Below, in pieces: positions 25,818-35,055 of a stretch of DNA of 64,000 nt. This DNA is from an uncultured Prevotellaceae bacterium (GTDB taxonomy: Bacteria; Bacteroidota; Bacteroidia; Bacteroidales; Bacteroidaceae). The notes under the pieces were generated by a model, which was not told the origin of the DNA, searched no databases, and was given only the letters and a program-made list of their open reading frames with translations. Within the stretch, counting starts at the first letter, position 1. Every line of letters begins with the position of its first letter. Location: positions 26,936-90,935 of the forward strand of contig CASFNA010000003.1 of assembly GCA_949295905.1 (NCBI GenBank), given 5' to 3'. The translations under genes were made by a program, and so were the position numbers.

Positions 25818-26765
25818 TCAGTCCTTGTTTCCGCCGCTTTTCCCCATCACCGTTTTCATCATATTGTCTATGCACCTGCGTTTCTGGCTAATGTCCGGGT
25901 GCACATAAAGGTTGAGCGTTGTGCTAATGTTCGAGTGCCCGAGGATTGAGCTTACCGTCTTGTAGTCGAAGTTGCTTTCTATGCAGCGCGTGGCGAATGT
26001 GTGGCGCAGGCCGTGGAATTTCATCGGCGGCAGCCCGAGCGTCTTCATTATTTTCTGGTAGTAGCTCCGGTAGATGCGCGGCTCTATGGGCTTCGTGTCG
26101 TTTGACAGCACGTAGCTGCCTGGGCAGGCCAGCCTTGTAAAGGGCTTTATGATGCGCGCCAGTTCGTTGCTTATGGGTATCTCGCGCTGCGAGCTGGCCG
26201 TCTTGGGCCGCCCTATTACCACTTTGGTGCGCTTCCTGCCGTCCTCGTATACGTATATGCGCTCTATCGTGCGCCTTATTCTTATTACCCGCGTCCTTGT
26301 GTCTATGTCGTCCCATTTCAGCGCGCATATCTCGCCTATGCGCATCCCGGTGCACAGGCAGATGTACAGCCCGAGGCTGCGGAACGATATGTGGCGGCGC
26401 AGATGCGCCATCAGCGTCCTCTGCTCGGCGTGCGTGAGCACCGTCAGTTCGTGCCGTCCGTCGTCCTTGGGCATGTGTATGTCCCATTCGCGCCAGTCTG
26501 TCAGCCCCTTTTTCCGGCCGTAGGCCATCATCATCTTCAGCACGAGCAGAATGTCCTTTATCGTGTGCGTTGACAGTCCGCCGTCGGCCAGTTTCATCAC
26601 GAAAGCCTGCATATGCGCGTCGTCTATCTGGCGCATCGCGCCGAATGCCGGCAGGATGTGCTTCTCGGCGTTGCTTACGTATGTGGCCAGCGTCGATTCC
26701 CTTACTGTTTGTTTCTTCATCTCGCGCCATGCGCGGTAAACGTTTTCGATTGTTGTCTGTTCCAT
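25818..26765 (-). CDS. Tyrosine recombinase (phage-integrase family)
   Basis: 315 residues from the ATG at 26765. N-terminal SAM-like core-binding domain (about 5-95) and catalytic domain with a full set of residues: R142 in TGMRIGEICALKW, H251 and R254 in HGLRHTFATR, H277 in LGHSN and nucleophile Y287 in LNLYVHP. It should cut and rejoin DNA at specific sites, for integration or inversion. The frame runs open to 27017, but that extension is translated 22-bp repeat DNA and the MEQTTIENVYRAW start is far more likely. It converges with the right M6 gene. No phage or conjugation genes are adjacent. It could act on the nearby mirrored loci, but nothing shows this directly. Confidence 0.93.
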   Translation of the reverse strand: MEQTTIENVYRAWREMKKQTVRESTLATYVSNAEKHILPAFGAMRQIDDAHMQAFVMKLADGGLSTHTIKDILLVLKMMMAYGRKKGLTDWREWDIHMPKDDGRHELTVLTHAEQRTLMAHLRRHISFRSLGLYICLCTGMRIGEICALKWDDIDTRTRVIRIRRTIERIYVYEDGRKRTKVVIGRPKTASSQREIPISNELARIIKPFTRLACPGSYVLSNDTKPIEPRIYRSYYQKIMKTLGLPPMKFHGLRHTFATRCIESNFDYKTVSSILGHSNISTTLNLYVHPDISQKRRCIDNMMKTVMGKSGGNKD

Positions 26766-26903
26766 GATGTTATTAATTTTAAAACAAGTGCCGTTAATAT
26801 AGCGTTTTCGGGTGCCATATGGGGTGTCCGCGGTGAAAATCTGCATTATTTGCTTGGGCTGCGGCTGCATGTAGGATAACGCGCTGTAAGCCAGCGTGTT
26901 GTG

Positions 26904-26991
26904 AAATGCCGTCTTTTGGCTTGCGAAAGGCGGCATTTCAGGCTGCAAAAGACGGCCTTTTGTCTTGTGAAAGACGGCCTTTCGCGGCTCA
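26904..26991. repeat. 22-bp unit array L3 (four units)
   Basis: Units begin at 26904, 26926, 26948 and 26970. Units 1 and 2 have complementary cores (ATGCCGTC against GGCGGCAT). It lies upstream of the recombinase in the 630-bp divergent gap 26766-27395, which also holds element T-right and the duplicated gpmI promoter. Confidence 0.9.
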
Positions 26992-27127
26992 TCCGCAAAT
27001 CTGTTGGATGACGACAAAGCGCGGCAGGGCGTCGAAGACGTATGTCCGCTGCGCGGAAATTGACAATTAACAATGAAAAATTAAACCTCCATGTCGGCTT
27101 TCACCGCAAACTTTCCGTCCCCGAAGG

Positions 27128-27173
27128 GGGCGATATTTGCACCTATACACCGTACACCCAAACTGCGGATGAA
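27128..27173 (-). repeat. Palindromic element T-right, related to 6531-6658
   Basis: Read on the minus strand this is TTCATCCGCAGTTTGGGTG, then TGTATAGGTG, matching 6531-6566 with about five differences over 34 positions. A GTCCCCGAAGGGG dyad adjoins it at 27114-27128. A weaker partner TCATCCGCA at 26989-26997 may be the other end of the element. Confidence 0.65.
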
Positions 27174-27197
27174 CCTCCTTGTGTAAAGCCCACGTTG

Positions 27198-27372
27198 ACT
27201 TAGGCTGCGCCTCTGAAATAAAAATAAATGCTCGTTTCTCTTGCATTTATTTTGTATTTCTCTCGGCTTGCACTAACTTTGCATAACTTAGGCTGCGCCT
27301 CTGAAATAAAAATAAATGCTCGTTTCTCTCGCATTTATTTTGTATTTCTCTCGGCTTGCACTAACTTTGCAT
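27198..27372 (+). promoter_or_regulatory. Tandemly duplicated 88-bp promoter of gpmI
   Basis: Copies 27198-27285 and 27286-27372 differ at one base in the part compared. Each contains -33 TTTG (27251-27254; 27339-27342), a 19-bp spacer and -7 TAACTTTG (27274-27281; 27362-27369). Each also has a dyad AAATAAATGC/GCATTTATTT whose right arm covers the -33 box, a possible operator. Confidence 0.85.
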
Positions 27373-27395
27373 CAGATTTCTAAGATTATACGATT

Positions 27396-28922
27396 ATGGC
27401 AAAGAAAGCATTACTGATGATACTCGACGGATGGGGTATCGGAAAACACGGTGAAGGCGACGTTATCTTCAACACGCCTACTCCTTATCTTGATTATCAT
27501 AACGCTGTAAGCCCCCACTCGCAGCTACAGGCTTCGGGCGAGGACGTAGGCCTGCCCGACGGACAGATGGGCAACTCGGAGGTGGGTCACCTCAACATCG
27601 GTGCGGGGCGCATCGTATACCAGGACCTCGTCAAAATAAACCGCGCCTGCAAGGACGGCTCAATATTGAAGAACCCGGAAATAATCAATGCATACGGCTA
27701 CGCCCAGAAGACGGGCAAGAAGCTCCACCTTATGGGCCTCACCAGCAACGGCGGCGTGCACTCATCGCTCGACCATCTGTTCAAGCTCGTTGAGATAGGC
27801 AAGGAATACGGCCTGAACGACGTCTACGTGCACTGCTTCATGGACGGCCGCGACACCGACCCGAAGAGCGGCGCGGGCTTCATACGCGAGCTTGAGAGCG
27901 TATGCCGCGAGAACGGCGCGCACGTGGCAAGCATCGTGGGCCGCTTCTACGCCATGGACCGCGACAAGCGCTGGGCGCGCGTCAAGGAGGCTTACGACCT
28001 GCTCGTAGAGGGCAAAGGCAAGCAGGCTACCGACATGTTGCAGGCCATGGAGGAAAGCTACGCCGAAGGCGTGACCGACGAGTTTGTCAAGCCAATACAC
28101 AACTCTACCGTTGACGGCACAATACAGGAGGGCGACGTGGTAATCTTCATCAACTTCCGCAACGACCGCGCAAAGGAGCTTACGCAGGTGCTCACCCAGC
28201 AGGACATGCCCGAGGAGGGAATGCACACCATCAAGGACCTGCAATATTACTGCATGACGCCGTACGACGCGTCGTTCAAGGGCGTGCACATACTCTTCCC
28301 CAAGGAGAACGTGGAGGACACCCTCGGCGAATATCTTAGCAAGCAGGGCAAACGTCAGCTGCATACGGCAGAGACGGAGAAGTACGCCCACGTTACGTTC
28401 TTCTTCAACGGCGGACGCGAAGCTCCCTACGAGGGCGAGGACCGCATACTCGTGCCGTCGCCAAAGGTTGCCACATACGACCTGAAGCCCGAAATGAGCG
28501 CATACGAAGTGAAGGACAAGCTCGTAGGAGCAATCAACACGCAGGAGTACGACTTCATCGTGGTGAACTTCGCCAACGGCGACATGGTGGGCCACACCGG
28601 CGTGTACCACGCCATAGCCAAGGCCGTATGGGCAGTTGACCACTGCGTCAAGGACGTAATCGAGGCCGCAAAGGCCAACGGCTACGAGGCCATAATAATA
28701 GCCGACCACGGCAACGCCGACAACGCCATCAACGCCGACGGCACGCCCAACACGGCACACTCGCTGAACCCCGTGCCCTTCATCTACGTCACTGACAACA
28801 ACAGCGCCACCGTGAAGAACGGACGCCTGGCCGACGTCGCGCCCTCAATACTGCACATAATGGGCCTCGAACAGCCTGCCGACATGACCGGCGAGAACCT
28901 CATCGAGGACAACATAAAGTAA
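27396..28922 (+). CDS. gpmI: 2,3-bisphosphoglycerate-independent phosphoglycerate mutase
   Basis: 508 residues, the usual size for iPGM. A glycolytic and gluconeogenic enzyme of the cytosol that interconverts 3- and 2-phosphoglycerate using two Mn ions. It belongs to the alkaline phosphatase superfamily: N-terminal metal site [10 protein letters not shown], phosphoserine motif [15 protein letters not shown], the RDTDPKSG segment, and C-terminal metal ligands in [14 protein letters not shown] and [10 protein letters not shown]. It is a single-gene unit driven by a duplicated canonical promoter ending 23 bp upstream, consistent with strong housekeeping expression. A hairpin with a T-rich tail lies about 95 bp downstream. 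Confidence 0.97.
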   Translation: MAKKALLMILDGWGIGKHGEGDVIFNTPTPYLDYHNAVSPHSQLQASGEDVGLPDGQMGNSEVGHLNIGAGRIVYQDLVKINRACKDGSILKNPEIINAYGYAQKTGKKLHLMGLTSNGGVHSSLDHLFKLVEIGKEYGLNDVYVHCFMDGRDTDPKSGAGFIRELESVCRENGAHVASIVGRFYAMDRDKRWARVKEAYDLLVEGKGKQATDMLQAMEESYAEGVTDEFVKPIHNSTVDGTIQEGDVVIFINFRNDRAKELTQVLTQQDMPEEGMHTIKDLQYYCMTPYDASFKGVHILFPKENVEDTLGEYLSKQGKRQLHTAETEKYAHVTFFFNGGREAPYEGEDRILVPSPKVATYDLKPEMSAYEVKDKLVGAINTQEYDFIVVNFANGDMVGHTGVYHAIAKAVWAVDHCVKDVIEAAKANGYEAIIIADHGNADNAINADGTPNTAHSLNPVPFIYVTDNNSATVKNGRLADVAPSILHIMGLEQPADMTGENLIEDNIK

Positions 28923-29016
28923 TGTTTTGCGGCCTTGCGGTTATACGGTCGTAATGTTTTGCGGCCTTACGCATTCCGCATAAAGGCGCAAACCGCCGCT
29001 GCATATCGGCACAAAG

Positions 29017-29058
29017 CAATACCGCCACGGCTTCAACCGCCGCGGCGGTATTGTAGTT
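29017..29058 (+). terminator. Probable terminator after gpmI
   Basis: Stem CAATACCGCC/GGCGGTATTG (29017-29026 and 29044-29053) followed by TAGTTTT. The 28923-29214 gap also has repeats of TGTTTTGCGGCCTT and a small GTACC/GGTAC hairpin at about 29066-29086. Confidence 0.6.
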
Positions 29059-29173
29059 TTCATGCGTACCGCCGCGCTACGGTACGCCATACATCCAATA
29101 ATTCGTCGCCCATAATGTGAAATTCAGGACATTTTTTCTCCTTGTAATATTATTTTCAACAACCACATTTTTG

Positions 29174-29181
29174 TAACTTTG
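29174..29181 (+). promoter_or_regulatory. -7 box upstream of the activase-like gene
   Basis: TAACTTTG lies 33 bp before the ATG at 29215. No good -33 TTTG is found 19-21 bp upstream, where the sequence is T-rich. Confidence 0.5.
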
Positions 29182-29214
29182 CACCCTTGAAAAGGAAGTT
29201 TGAGGAGACTGCAA

Positions 29215-32200
29215 ATGATTAAGATAGGTATCGACATAGGCTCTACCACGGTAAAGGTGGCCGCCGTTGGAGAGACTGGCGACATCATATTCTCGCGCTA
29301 CGAGCGGCATAACGCTGACGCGCGCGGGGTGGTGGTGCGCCTGCTCGGCGAACTGCAAGAAGCCTGCGGCCAGGCCGAGGCGTGCGTGAGGCTTACCGGC
29401 TCTGTGGGCATGGGCTTCGCCGAGGCGTGCTCGCTGCCGTTTGTGCAGGAGGTGGTGGCCGCCACGAAGGCCGTGCATAAATATCATCCCGAGGCCGCCT
29501 CGCTAATCGACATAGGCGGCGAGGACGCCAAGGTCGTGTTCTTCCGTGGCGGACGCGCCGCCGACTTGCGCATGAACGGCAACTGCGCGGGCGGCACCGG
29601 GGCGTTCATCGACCAGATGGCGGTGCTCCTTGATGTCGGCATCGGCGAGCTTGGCAGCCTTGCCTTGCAGGCCACGCGGACATATCCCATAGCGTCGCGG
29701 TGCGGCGTTTTCTGCAAGACCGACATCCAGAACCTCGTTGCCAAGAATGTCAACAAGGCCGACATAGCCGCCTCAATACTTCATGCCGTGGCCGTGCAGA
29801 CGGTTGTTACGCTGGCTCACGGATGCGAAATCACGCCGCCCGTGGTGATGTGCGGCGGTCCGCTGACGTTCATCCCGGCCCTGCGCAAGGCCTTCAAGGA
29901 TTACCTTTCGCTCTCCGACGACGACATAATCCTGCCCGACAAGGGAGAGATGCTCCCGGCGCTGGGCGCGGCCATGTCGGCCGTTGACGGCGAACAGCCG
30001 CGCAAACTGGCCGGTTTCATCGACTTGTTTGGTTGTAGTGCCCGCCAGGACTGTGGTCAGGGACTCGCCTTGAAACCCATCTTCGCAGGTGAGGAGGAGC
30101 ATTCGGCGTGGCTCGGGCGCATGTCGCGCCATAAGGTCGGCACCTCGAAGCTGCGCGGAGGAGCGCAAGACGTGTTCATAGGCATCGACTCCGGCTCTAC
30201 AACCACCAAGCTCGTGGTGACCGATACGTCGTCGCGCGTGCTCTATTCATATTATACATCCAACAAAGGCAACCCAATAGAGGCGGTTGAAGAAGGGTTC
30301 AAGATGCTCCGGGAGGAATGCGCCCACACAGGCACCACGCTCTACGTGAAGGGCAGTTGCTCAACGGGCTACGGCGAAGACCTTGTCAAGGCGGCCTTCC
30401 AGCTTGACGGCGGCATCGTCGAAACAATAGCCCACTACATGGCGGCGCACAGCCTCGACCCCGACGTTTCGTTCATTCTCGACATCGGCGGACAAGACAT
30501 GAAGGCCATGTTCATCACCAACGGTGTAATCGACCGCATCGAAATAAACGAGGCCTGCTCGTCGGGCTGCGGCTCGTTCATAGAGACCTTTGCCAAGACC
30601 CTTGGCTATACGGCCGCCGGGTTCGCCTCGTTGGCGTGCCGTGCGGCCGCCCCGTGCGACCTCGGCACACGCTGCACGGTGTTCATGAACTCCAAAGTGA
30701 AGCAGGCTTTGCGTGAAGGGGCGACGGTAAGCGACATCGCCGCCGGACTGGCTTACTCCGTAGTGAAGAACTGCCTGTACAAGGTGCTGAAGCTAAGGGA
30801 TGTGTCCCAGCTCGGCAGTCATATCGTAGTGCAAGGCGGAACGATGCGCAACGACGCGGTAGTCAGGGCATTGGAGCTGCTGGCAGGCGTCGAAGTGGCT
30901 CGCTGCGACATGCCCGAGCTGATGGGAGCGTACGGCTGCGCCCTTTACGCCAGGCGTTACAGCCATGGCGGAGTGACACTTGACGACATCTTGGACAAGG
31001 CCGGTTATACGTCGCGGACGCTCCATTGCAAAGGCTGCGACAACCAGTGCCTTGTGGTAAGATACCGTTTTGACAACGGACATGACTACTTTTCGGGCAA
31101 CCGTTGTGAGAAAGTGTTTGCCAACGGTGGAGGAGACAGGCCGCAGAAAGGCATCAACGCTTACGAGAAAAAGAACCGGCTGCTCTTCGACCGCGACCCG
31201 GTGAAGGGACGTGGGGCGATTACCATAGGCATTCCCCGTTGCCTCAACATGTACGAGGACTATCCTTTCTGGCACACGCTGTTCACCAATTGCGGAATAG
31301 GCGTGCGTCTTTCTGCAAGCTCCGAGTTTGCAAGTTACGAGCAAAGTGCGTGCATGGTTATGTCTGACAACATCTGTTTCCCGGCCAAGCTCGCGCACAG
31401 CCACATCCAAGACCTCATCGATAGCCGCGTAGACCGCATCTTCATGCCGTTCGTTGTCTACGAGCGGCAGGACGGCGGACAGAACAGTTACAACTGTCCC
31501 ATCGTGACCGGCTACGCCGAAGTCGTCAAGAGCGTGCAGGGCGGAGGTGTTCCCATTGATTCGCCTACAATCAGCTTCAAGGACAACAGGTTGCTTTACA
31601 GACAGTGTTGCGAGTATCTTGCCACGCTCGGAGTAAGCGACAAGGCCGCAAGCCGCGCCTTCAGCTTGGCCGTCAGCGCGCAGGACGCTTACGCGAAAGA
31701 CATCGCCGCCTACGACGAATACGTGCTGCGCAAGGCCAGGGAACGTGGAGCCATGGCCATAATGCTGGCCGGACGGCCTTACCATGCCGACATGCTGATA
31801 CAGCACAAAGTGTCCGACATGCTGGCCGACATGGGTGTCTACGTGCTTACCGACGACATAGTGAGAGGGCGGAAAGCGGTTTCAGGTGATGTACATTACT
31901 TGCCGCAGTGGGCTTACCCAAACAGGATTATGGAAGCGGCAGAGTGGACTGCAAGGCAGGAAGGCGTAGAGTTTGTTGAGATGACATCGTTCGGCTGCGG
32001 CCCTGACGCGTTCCTCACCGACGAGGTGCGCGACATGCTGATGCGCCACGGCAAGGCTCTTACCTTGTTGAAGCTCGACGACATCAACAACGTAGGCTCG
32101 ATGAAGCTGCGCGTGCGTTCACTTATGGAGAGCCTGAAGCTCGCCGGAAGCGGTGCGGAAGGCGGCAGGAAAGACATTGAGTTCAATACTACACAAGAGT

Positions 32201-33420
32201 TTGACGACGCCTGCCGTGGGCGCAAAATCATAGTGCCGTTCTTCACGCCGTTCATCTCCCCGCTCATACCGGCCATCATGAAGGTAGCCGGTTACGACGT
32301 TGACAACCTGCCGTTGAGCGACACCGAGTCGTGCGAATGGGGCTTGAAGTATGCCAACAACGAGGTTTGTTACCCGGCTACGCTCATCGTCGGCGACATA
32401 ATAAAGGCCTTCAAGAGCGGCCGGTACGACCCGGCGAAGACGGCGGTGGCCATGACCCAGACAGGCGGACAGTGCCGTGCGAGCAGCTATGTGCAGCTGA
32501 TTAAGAAGGCACTTGTTGACGCAGGCTATGCCGACGTGCCCGTAGTGGCGTTCACCTTCGGCGGTTCGATGGGCAACAGGCAGCCCGGTTTCCGCGTGAA
32601 TTGGATGAAGATGCTGCCCATTGCGCTGTATGCCGTGCTTTACAGCGACTGCATATCCAAGTTCTATTACGCTTCGGCGGTGCGTGAGAAGCAACCGGGA
32701 CAGGCGGCGCGCCTGCGCGACCTTTACCTTGAAGCAGGCGAGGGACTCATCCTCGAGGGTCGGTACGACGACCTGGTAAGCTACCTCGCCATGGCCGCCA
32801 ACGAGTTCAACCGCATTTGCCGCGACACGGATTGTCCCAAGGTCTGCGTCGTAGGCGAGATATTCCTCAAGTTCAACCCCTTTGCGCAGAAGCATGTCAC
32901 CGACTGGCTCATGGCCCAGGGCGTAGAGATTGTGCCCCCACTGCTGCTCGACTTCTTCATGCAGAGCTTCGTCAACAGGCGCGTTGACGAGGCGGTCCAC
33001 CTTCGCCGCCGCTCCATCATGGACTTTGCCTACGGCCTGGCGTACAAGCGCATACGGAAGCACATAGAGCGGGTAAACCGTGCCGCGTCGGCCTTCAGGT
33101 ATTTTACGCCGTTTGCCGACATCTTCGCCGAGGCCGAAGAGGCCCGCAAGGTAATCACCCTTAGCGCGCAGTTCGGCGAAGGCTGGCTGCTGCCTGCCGA
33201 AATAATGTCGTGCGCAAGGCAGGGAGTCAGGAGCGTGGTTAGCCTCCAGCCCTTCGGCTGCATAGCCAACCACATCGTGTCGAAGGGTGTGGAGAAGAAG
33301 ATAAAGGCGTTCTTCCCCGACATGAACATCCTTTCATTGGACTTTGACAGCGGTGTGAGCGACGTCAACATAACCAACCGCCTGCTGCTGTTCATCGACA
33401 ACCTGAAAAACAACGGTTGA
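29215..33420 (+). CDS. 2-hydroxyacyl-CoA dehydratase activase-related protein (large fusion)
   Basis: 1401 residues from ATG 29215, which has AGGAG seven bases upstream; TTG 29200 in frame is less likely. Two BcrA/BadF/HgdC-type ASKHA ATPase domains lie in tandem, starting IGIDIGSTTVKVAAV (about 3-255) and IGIDSGSTTTKLVVT (about 320-575). Each has the cysteine-bearing cluster loop of activases (NGNCAGGTGAF; NEACSSGCGSF). A cysteine-containing segment (CKGCDNQCLV) and DUF2229-like and dehydratase-like C-terminal regions follow (about 600-1400). The family is a single-chain giant of about 1400 residues in many anaerobes. Its substrate is unproven; it probably performs ATP-driven low-potential electron transfer. 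It stands alone, with no dehydratase genes beside it. Confidence 0.85.
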   Translation: MIKIGIDIGSTTVKVAAVGETGDIIFSRYERHNADARGVVVRLLGELQEACGQAEACVRLTGSVGMGFAEACSLPFVQEVVAATKAVHKYHPEAASLIDIGGEDAKVVFFRGGRAADLRMNGNCAGGTGAFIDQMAVLLDVGIGELGSLALQATRTYPIASRCGVFCKTDIQNLVAKNVNKADIAASILHAVAVQTVVTLAHGCEITPPVVMCGGPLTFIPALRKAFKDYLSLSDDDIILPDKGEMLPALGAAMSAVDGEQPRKLAGFIDLFGCSARQDCGQGLALKPIFAGEEEHSAWLGRMSRHKVGTSKLRGGAQDVFIGIDSGSTTTKLVVTDTSSRVLYSYYTSNKGNPIEAVEEGFKMLREECAHTGTTLYVKGSCSTGYGEDLVKAAFQLDGGIVETIAHYMAAHSLDPDVSFILDIGGQDMKAMFITNGVIDRIEINEACSSGCGSFIETFAKTLGYTAAGFASLACRAAAPCDLGTRCTVFMNSKVKQALREGATVSDIAAGLAYSVVKNCLYKVLKLRDVSQLGSHIVVQGGTMRNDAVVRALELLAGVEVARCDMPELMGAYGCALYARRYSHGGVTLDDILDKAGYTSRTLHCKGCDNQCLVVRYRFDNGHDYFSGNRCEKVFANGGGDRPQKGINAYEKKNRLLFDRDPVKGRGAITIGIPRCLNMYEDYPFWHTLFTNCGIGVRLSASSEFASYEQSACMVMSDNICFPAKLAHSHIQDLIDSRVDRIFMPFVVYERQDGGQNSYNCPIVTGYAEVVKSVQGGGVPIDSPTISFKDNRLLYRQCCEYLATLGVSDKAASRAFSLAVSAQDAYAKDIAAYDEYVLRKARERGAMAIMLAGRPYHADMLIQHKVSDMLADMGVYVLTDDIVRGRKAVSGDVHYLPQWAYPNRIMEAAEWTARQEGVEFVEMTSFGCGPDAFLTDEVRDMLMRHGKALTLLKLDDINNVGSMKLRVRSLMESLKLAGSGAEGGRKDIEFNTTQEFDDACRGRKIIVPFFTPFISPLIPAIMKVAGYDVDNLPLSDTESCEWGLKYANNEVCYPATLIVGDIIKAFKSGRYDPAKTAVAMTQTGGQCRASSYVQLIKKALVDAGYADVPVVAFTFGGSMGNRQPGFRVNWMKMLPIALYAVLYSDCISKFYYASAVREKQPGQAARLRDLYLEAGEGLILEGRYDDLVSYLAMAANEFNRICRDTDCPKVCVVGEIFLKFNPFAQKHVTDWLMAQGVEIVPPLLLDFFMQSFVNRRVDEAVHLRRRSIMDFAYGLAYKRIRKHIERVNRAASAFRYFTPFADIFAEAEEARKVITLSAQFGEGWLLPAEIMSCARQGVRSVVSLQPFGCIANHIVSKGVEKKIKAFFPDMNILSLDFDSGVSDVNITNRLLLFIDNLKNNG

Positions 33421-33456
33421 CAGCCTCACTGCCTGTTGACGGTCAACGCCGTTGCA

Positions 33457-33522
33457 AAAGGCCGTGTTTCGCATTGCGAAACACGGCGTTTTGCATTGTA
33501 ATTGGCGGCGTTTTGCTTTTGT
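33457..33522. repeat. 22-bp unit array L4 (three units)
   Basis: Units at 33457, 33479 and 33501. Units 1 and 2 pair through CCGTGTTT against AAACACGG, a different sequence from other arrays but still complementary. The last unit overlaps the -33 box of the ung promoter. Confidence 0.85.
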
Positions 33523-33548
33523 GTTTACGGGAAAATGGATTAAATTTG
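33518..33548 (+). promoter_or_regulatory. Promoter of ung
   Basis: -33 TTTG at 33518-33521, 19-bp spacer, -7 TAAATTTG at 33541-33548, 25 bp before the ATG at 33574. Confidence 0.85.
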
Positions 33549-33573
33549 CACATTGATTGAAAACCAGACAGTT

Positions 33574-34236
33574 ATGGACGTAAAGATAGAGGAGAGCTGG
33601 AAACGGCGCATCGGAGCGGAGTTCGACAAGCCTTACTTCGTCTCGCTGGCCGCCTTCGTGCACGACGAGTACCGCCACCACAAATGTTATCCGCCTGCGC
33701 GGCTCGTGTTCAACGCCTTCAACCTGTGCCCGTTCGACCGTGTGAAGGCGGTCATCATAGGCCAGGACCCTTACCATGAGCCTGGGCAGGCTCACGGACT
33801 GTGCTTCTCGGTGAACGACGGTGTGCCATTTCCGCCGTCGCTTGTCAACATATTCAAGGAGGTGCAGGCCGACACGGGTGCGCCGTCGCCGCAGAGCGGC
33901 AACCTTACACGCTGGGCCGAGCAGGGCGTGCTGCTGCTCAACGCCACGCTGACCGTGCGCCACGGAGCCGCCGGAAGCCACCAGCATCACGGCTGGGAGG
34001 AGTTTACCGACGCGGCCATCAGCGCGGTGTCCGCAGGCCGCGAGCATGTGGTTTTCATCCTTTGGGGCAGCTACGCGCAGGGCAAGGCGCGGCTGATAGA
34101 CACTTCGCGGCACTTGGTGCTGCGTTCGGCGCATCCCTCGCCGCTGTCGGCTTACCGCGGTTTCTTCGGCAATCACCACTTCAGCCTTGCCAACCAGTAT
34201 CTCGAAAAGTACGGTGTTGAGCCGATAAGATGGTAA
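33574..34236 (+). CDS. ung: Uracil-DNA glycosylase, family 1
   Basis: 220 residues from ATG 33574. It excises uracil from DNA in base-excision repair. Water-activating D65 lies in GQDPYHEPGQAHGLCFSV; the uracil-binding LLLNATLTVR and the DNA-intercalating loop HPSPLSAYRGFFG are present, so all catalytic motifs are intact. The in-frame TTG at 33553 would place the start against the -7 box and is rejected. The gene has its own canonical promoter. A DUF3109 gene follows after a 124-bp gap containing an inverted repeat. Confidence 0.97.
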   Translation: MDVKIEESWKRRIGAEFDKPYFVSLAAFVHDEYRHHKCYPPARLVFNAFNLCPFDRVKAVIIGQDPYHEPGQAHGLCFSVNDGVPFPPSLVNIFKEVQADTGAPSPQSGNLTRWAEQGVLLLNATLTVRHGAAGSHQHHGWEEFTDAAISAVSAGREHVVFILWGSYAQGKARLIDTSRHLVLRSAHPSPLSAYRGFFGNHHFSLANQYLEKYGVEPIRW

Positions 34237-34239
34237 AGA

Positions 34240-34328
34240 CTGTTCATGATTCGCAATCCATCATGTATAATGTGATGCGCGTCTTGTTTATGGCGTATGT
34301 CCTGTTATACGTTATGAATCATGAACAG
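34240..34328. repeat. Inverted repeat between ung and the DUF3109 gene
   Basis: CTGTTCATGATTC (34240-34252) and its exact reverse complement (34316-34328) frame a 63-base loop. Words such as ATGAAT and CATGAT recur between them. Confidence 0.7.
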
Positions 34329-34360
34329 CGGATTATGAATAAAGCATTATGAATTGAAAT

Positions 34361-34963
34361 ATGGATTGTAGTATCATTCAAGTCGGCGACGTGCTTGTGT
34401 CGTCAGACGTTATAACGGAGTATTTCTGCTGCGACCTTGAAGCCTGCAAGGGCGCGTGTTGTGTAGAGGGGGAGGCCGGCGCGCCCGTAAGCCTCGATGA
34501 AATAGGCGGTATCGAGGATGTGCTCGGCACCGTATGGCCTGGCATGTCGGCCGGCGCGCAGGCGGTGGTCGACCGTCAGGGCGTGGCGTACAGCGATGTT
34601 GACGGCGACCTTGTGACGAGCATTGTGGACGGGCGCGACTGCGTGTTCACCTGCCATGAGAACGGCCTGTGCCTCTGTCTGCTGGAAAAGGCGTACCGCG
34701 AGGGGCGCTCGAAGTTCTGCAAGCCTATAAGCTGCGCGCTTTATCCGGTGCGCGAGAGCCGCCTTTCCAACGGCCTTACCGCCCTGAATTACCACCGCTG
34801 GAGCATATGTGCGGCGGCGAGGAAGAAGGGTGAGGCCGAGGGACTGCGCGTTTATGAGTTCTTAAAGGAGCCGCTCGTGCGCCGCTTCGGGCAAGAGTGG
34901 TACGGCCAGCTTGTAGCTGCGGCCGGCTTTGTATTGGACAAGGCGGGCCGGCGGAGCCGGTAG
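34361..34963 (+). CDS. DUF3109 family cysteine-rich protein
   Basis: 200 residues, cytosolic. It has the DUF3109 pattern of conserved cysteines: FCCDLEACKGACCVEGEAG near the N-terminus, then CVFTCHENGLCLCLLEK and KFCKPISCALYPVR, ending in a YHRWSIC motif. This resembles YkgJ-type CxxCxxCC zinc or Fe-S binding proteins. Function is not established for the family. The gene lies in the same direction as ung and ends at a strong terminator, so the two may share a transcript. Confidence 0.85.
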   Translation: MDCSIIQVGDVLVSSDVITEYFCCDLEACKGACCVEGEAGAPVSLDEIGGIEDVLGTVWPGMSAGAQAVVDRQGVAYSDVDGDLVTSIVDGRDCVFTCHENGLCLCLLEKAYREGRSKFCKPISCALYPVRESRLSNGLTALNYHRWSICAAARKKGEAEGLRVYEFLKEPLVRRFGQEWYGQLVAAAGFVLDKAGRRSR

Positions 34964-34973
34964 TCTGTAGCAA

Positions 34974-35032
34974 CGGCGGCGGGCCGGCAAGCTGTATTGT
35001 GTGCTTGCCGGCCCGCCGCCGTCGCTTTTTTT
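34974..35032. terminator. Strong terminator between DUF3109 and araC-like genes
   Basis: 19-bp GC stem (CGGCGGCGGGCCGGCAAGC and its complement at 35003-35021) with a short loop, then TCGC and seven T. It separates two convergent genes. Confidence 0.92.
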
Positions 35033-35055
35033 ATGGCAGGGCTTGCCGCCTGCGG

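Noticed and set aside
26766-27017. N-terminal extension of the tyrosine recombinase
   Set aside because: It is translated 22-bp array (L3) and flanking DNA; the natural start is the ATG at 26765, which matches the family length.
33553-33573. TTG start for ung seven codons upstream
   Set aside because: It lies directly after the -7 box, so it would be at or before the transcription start; the ATG at 33574 gives the normal N-terminus.
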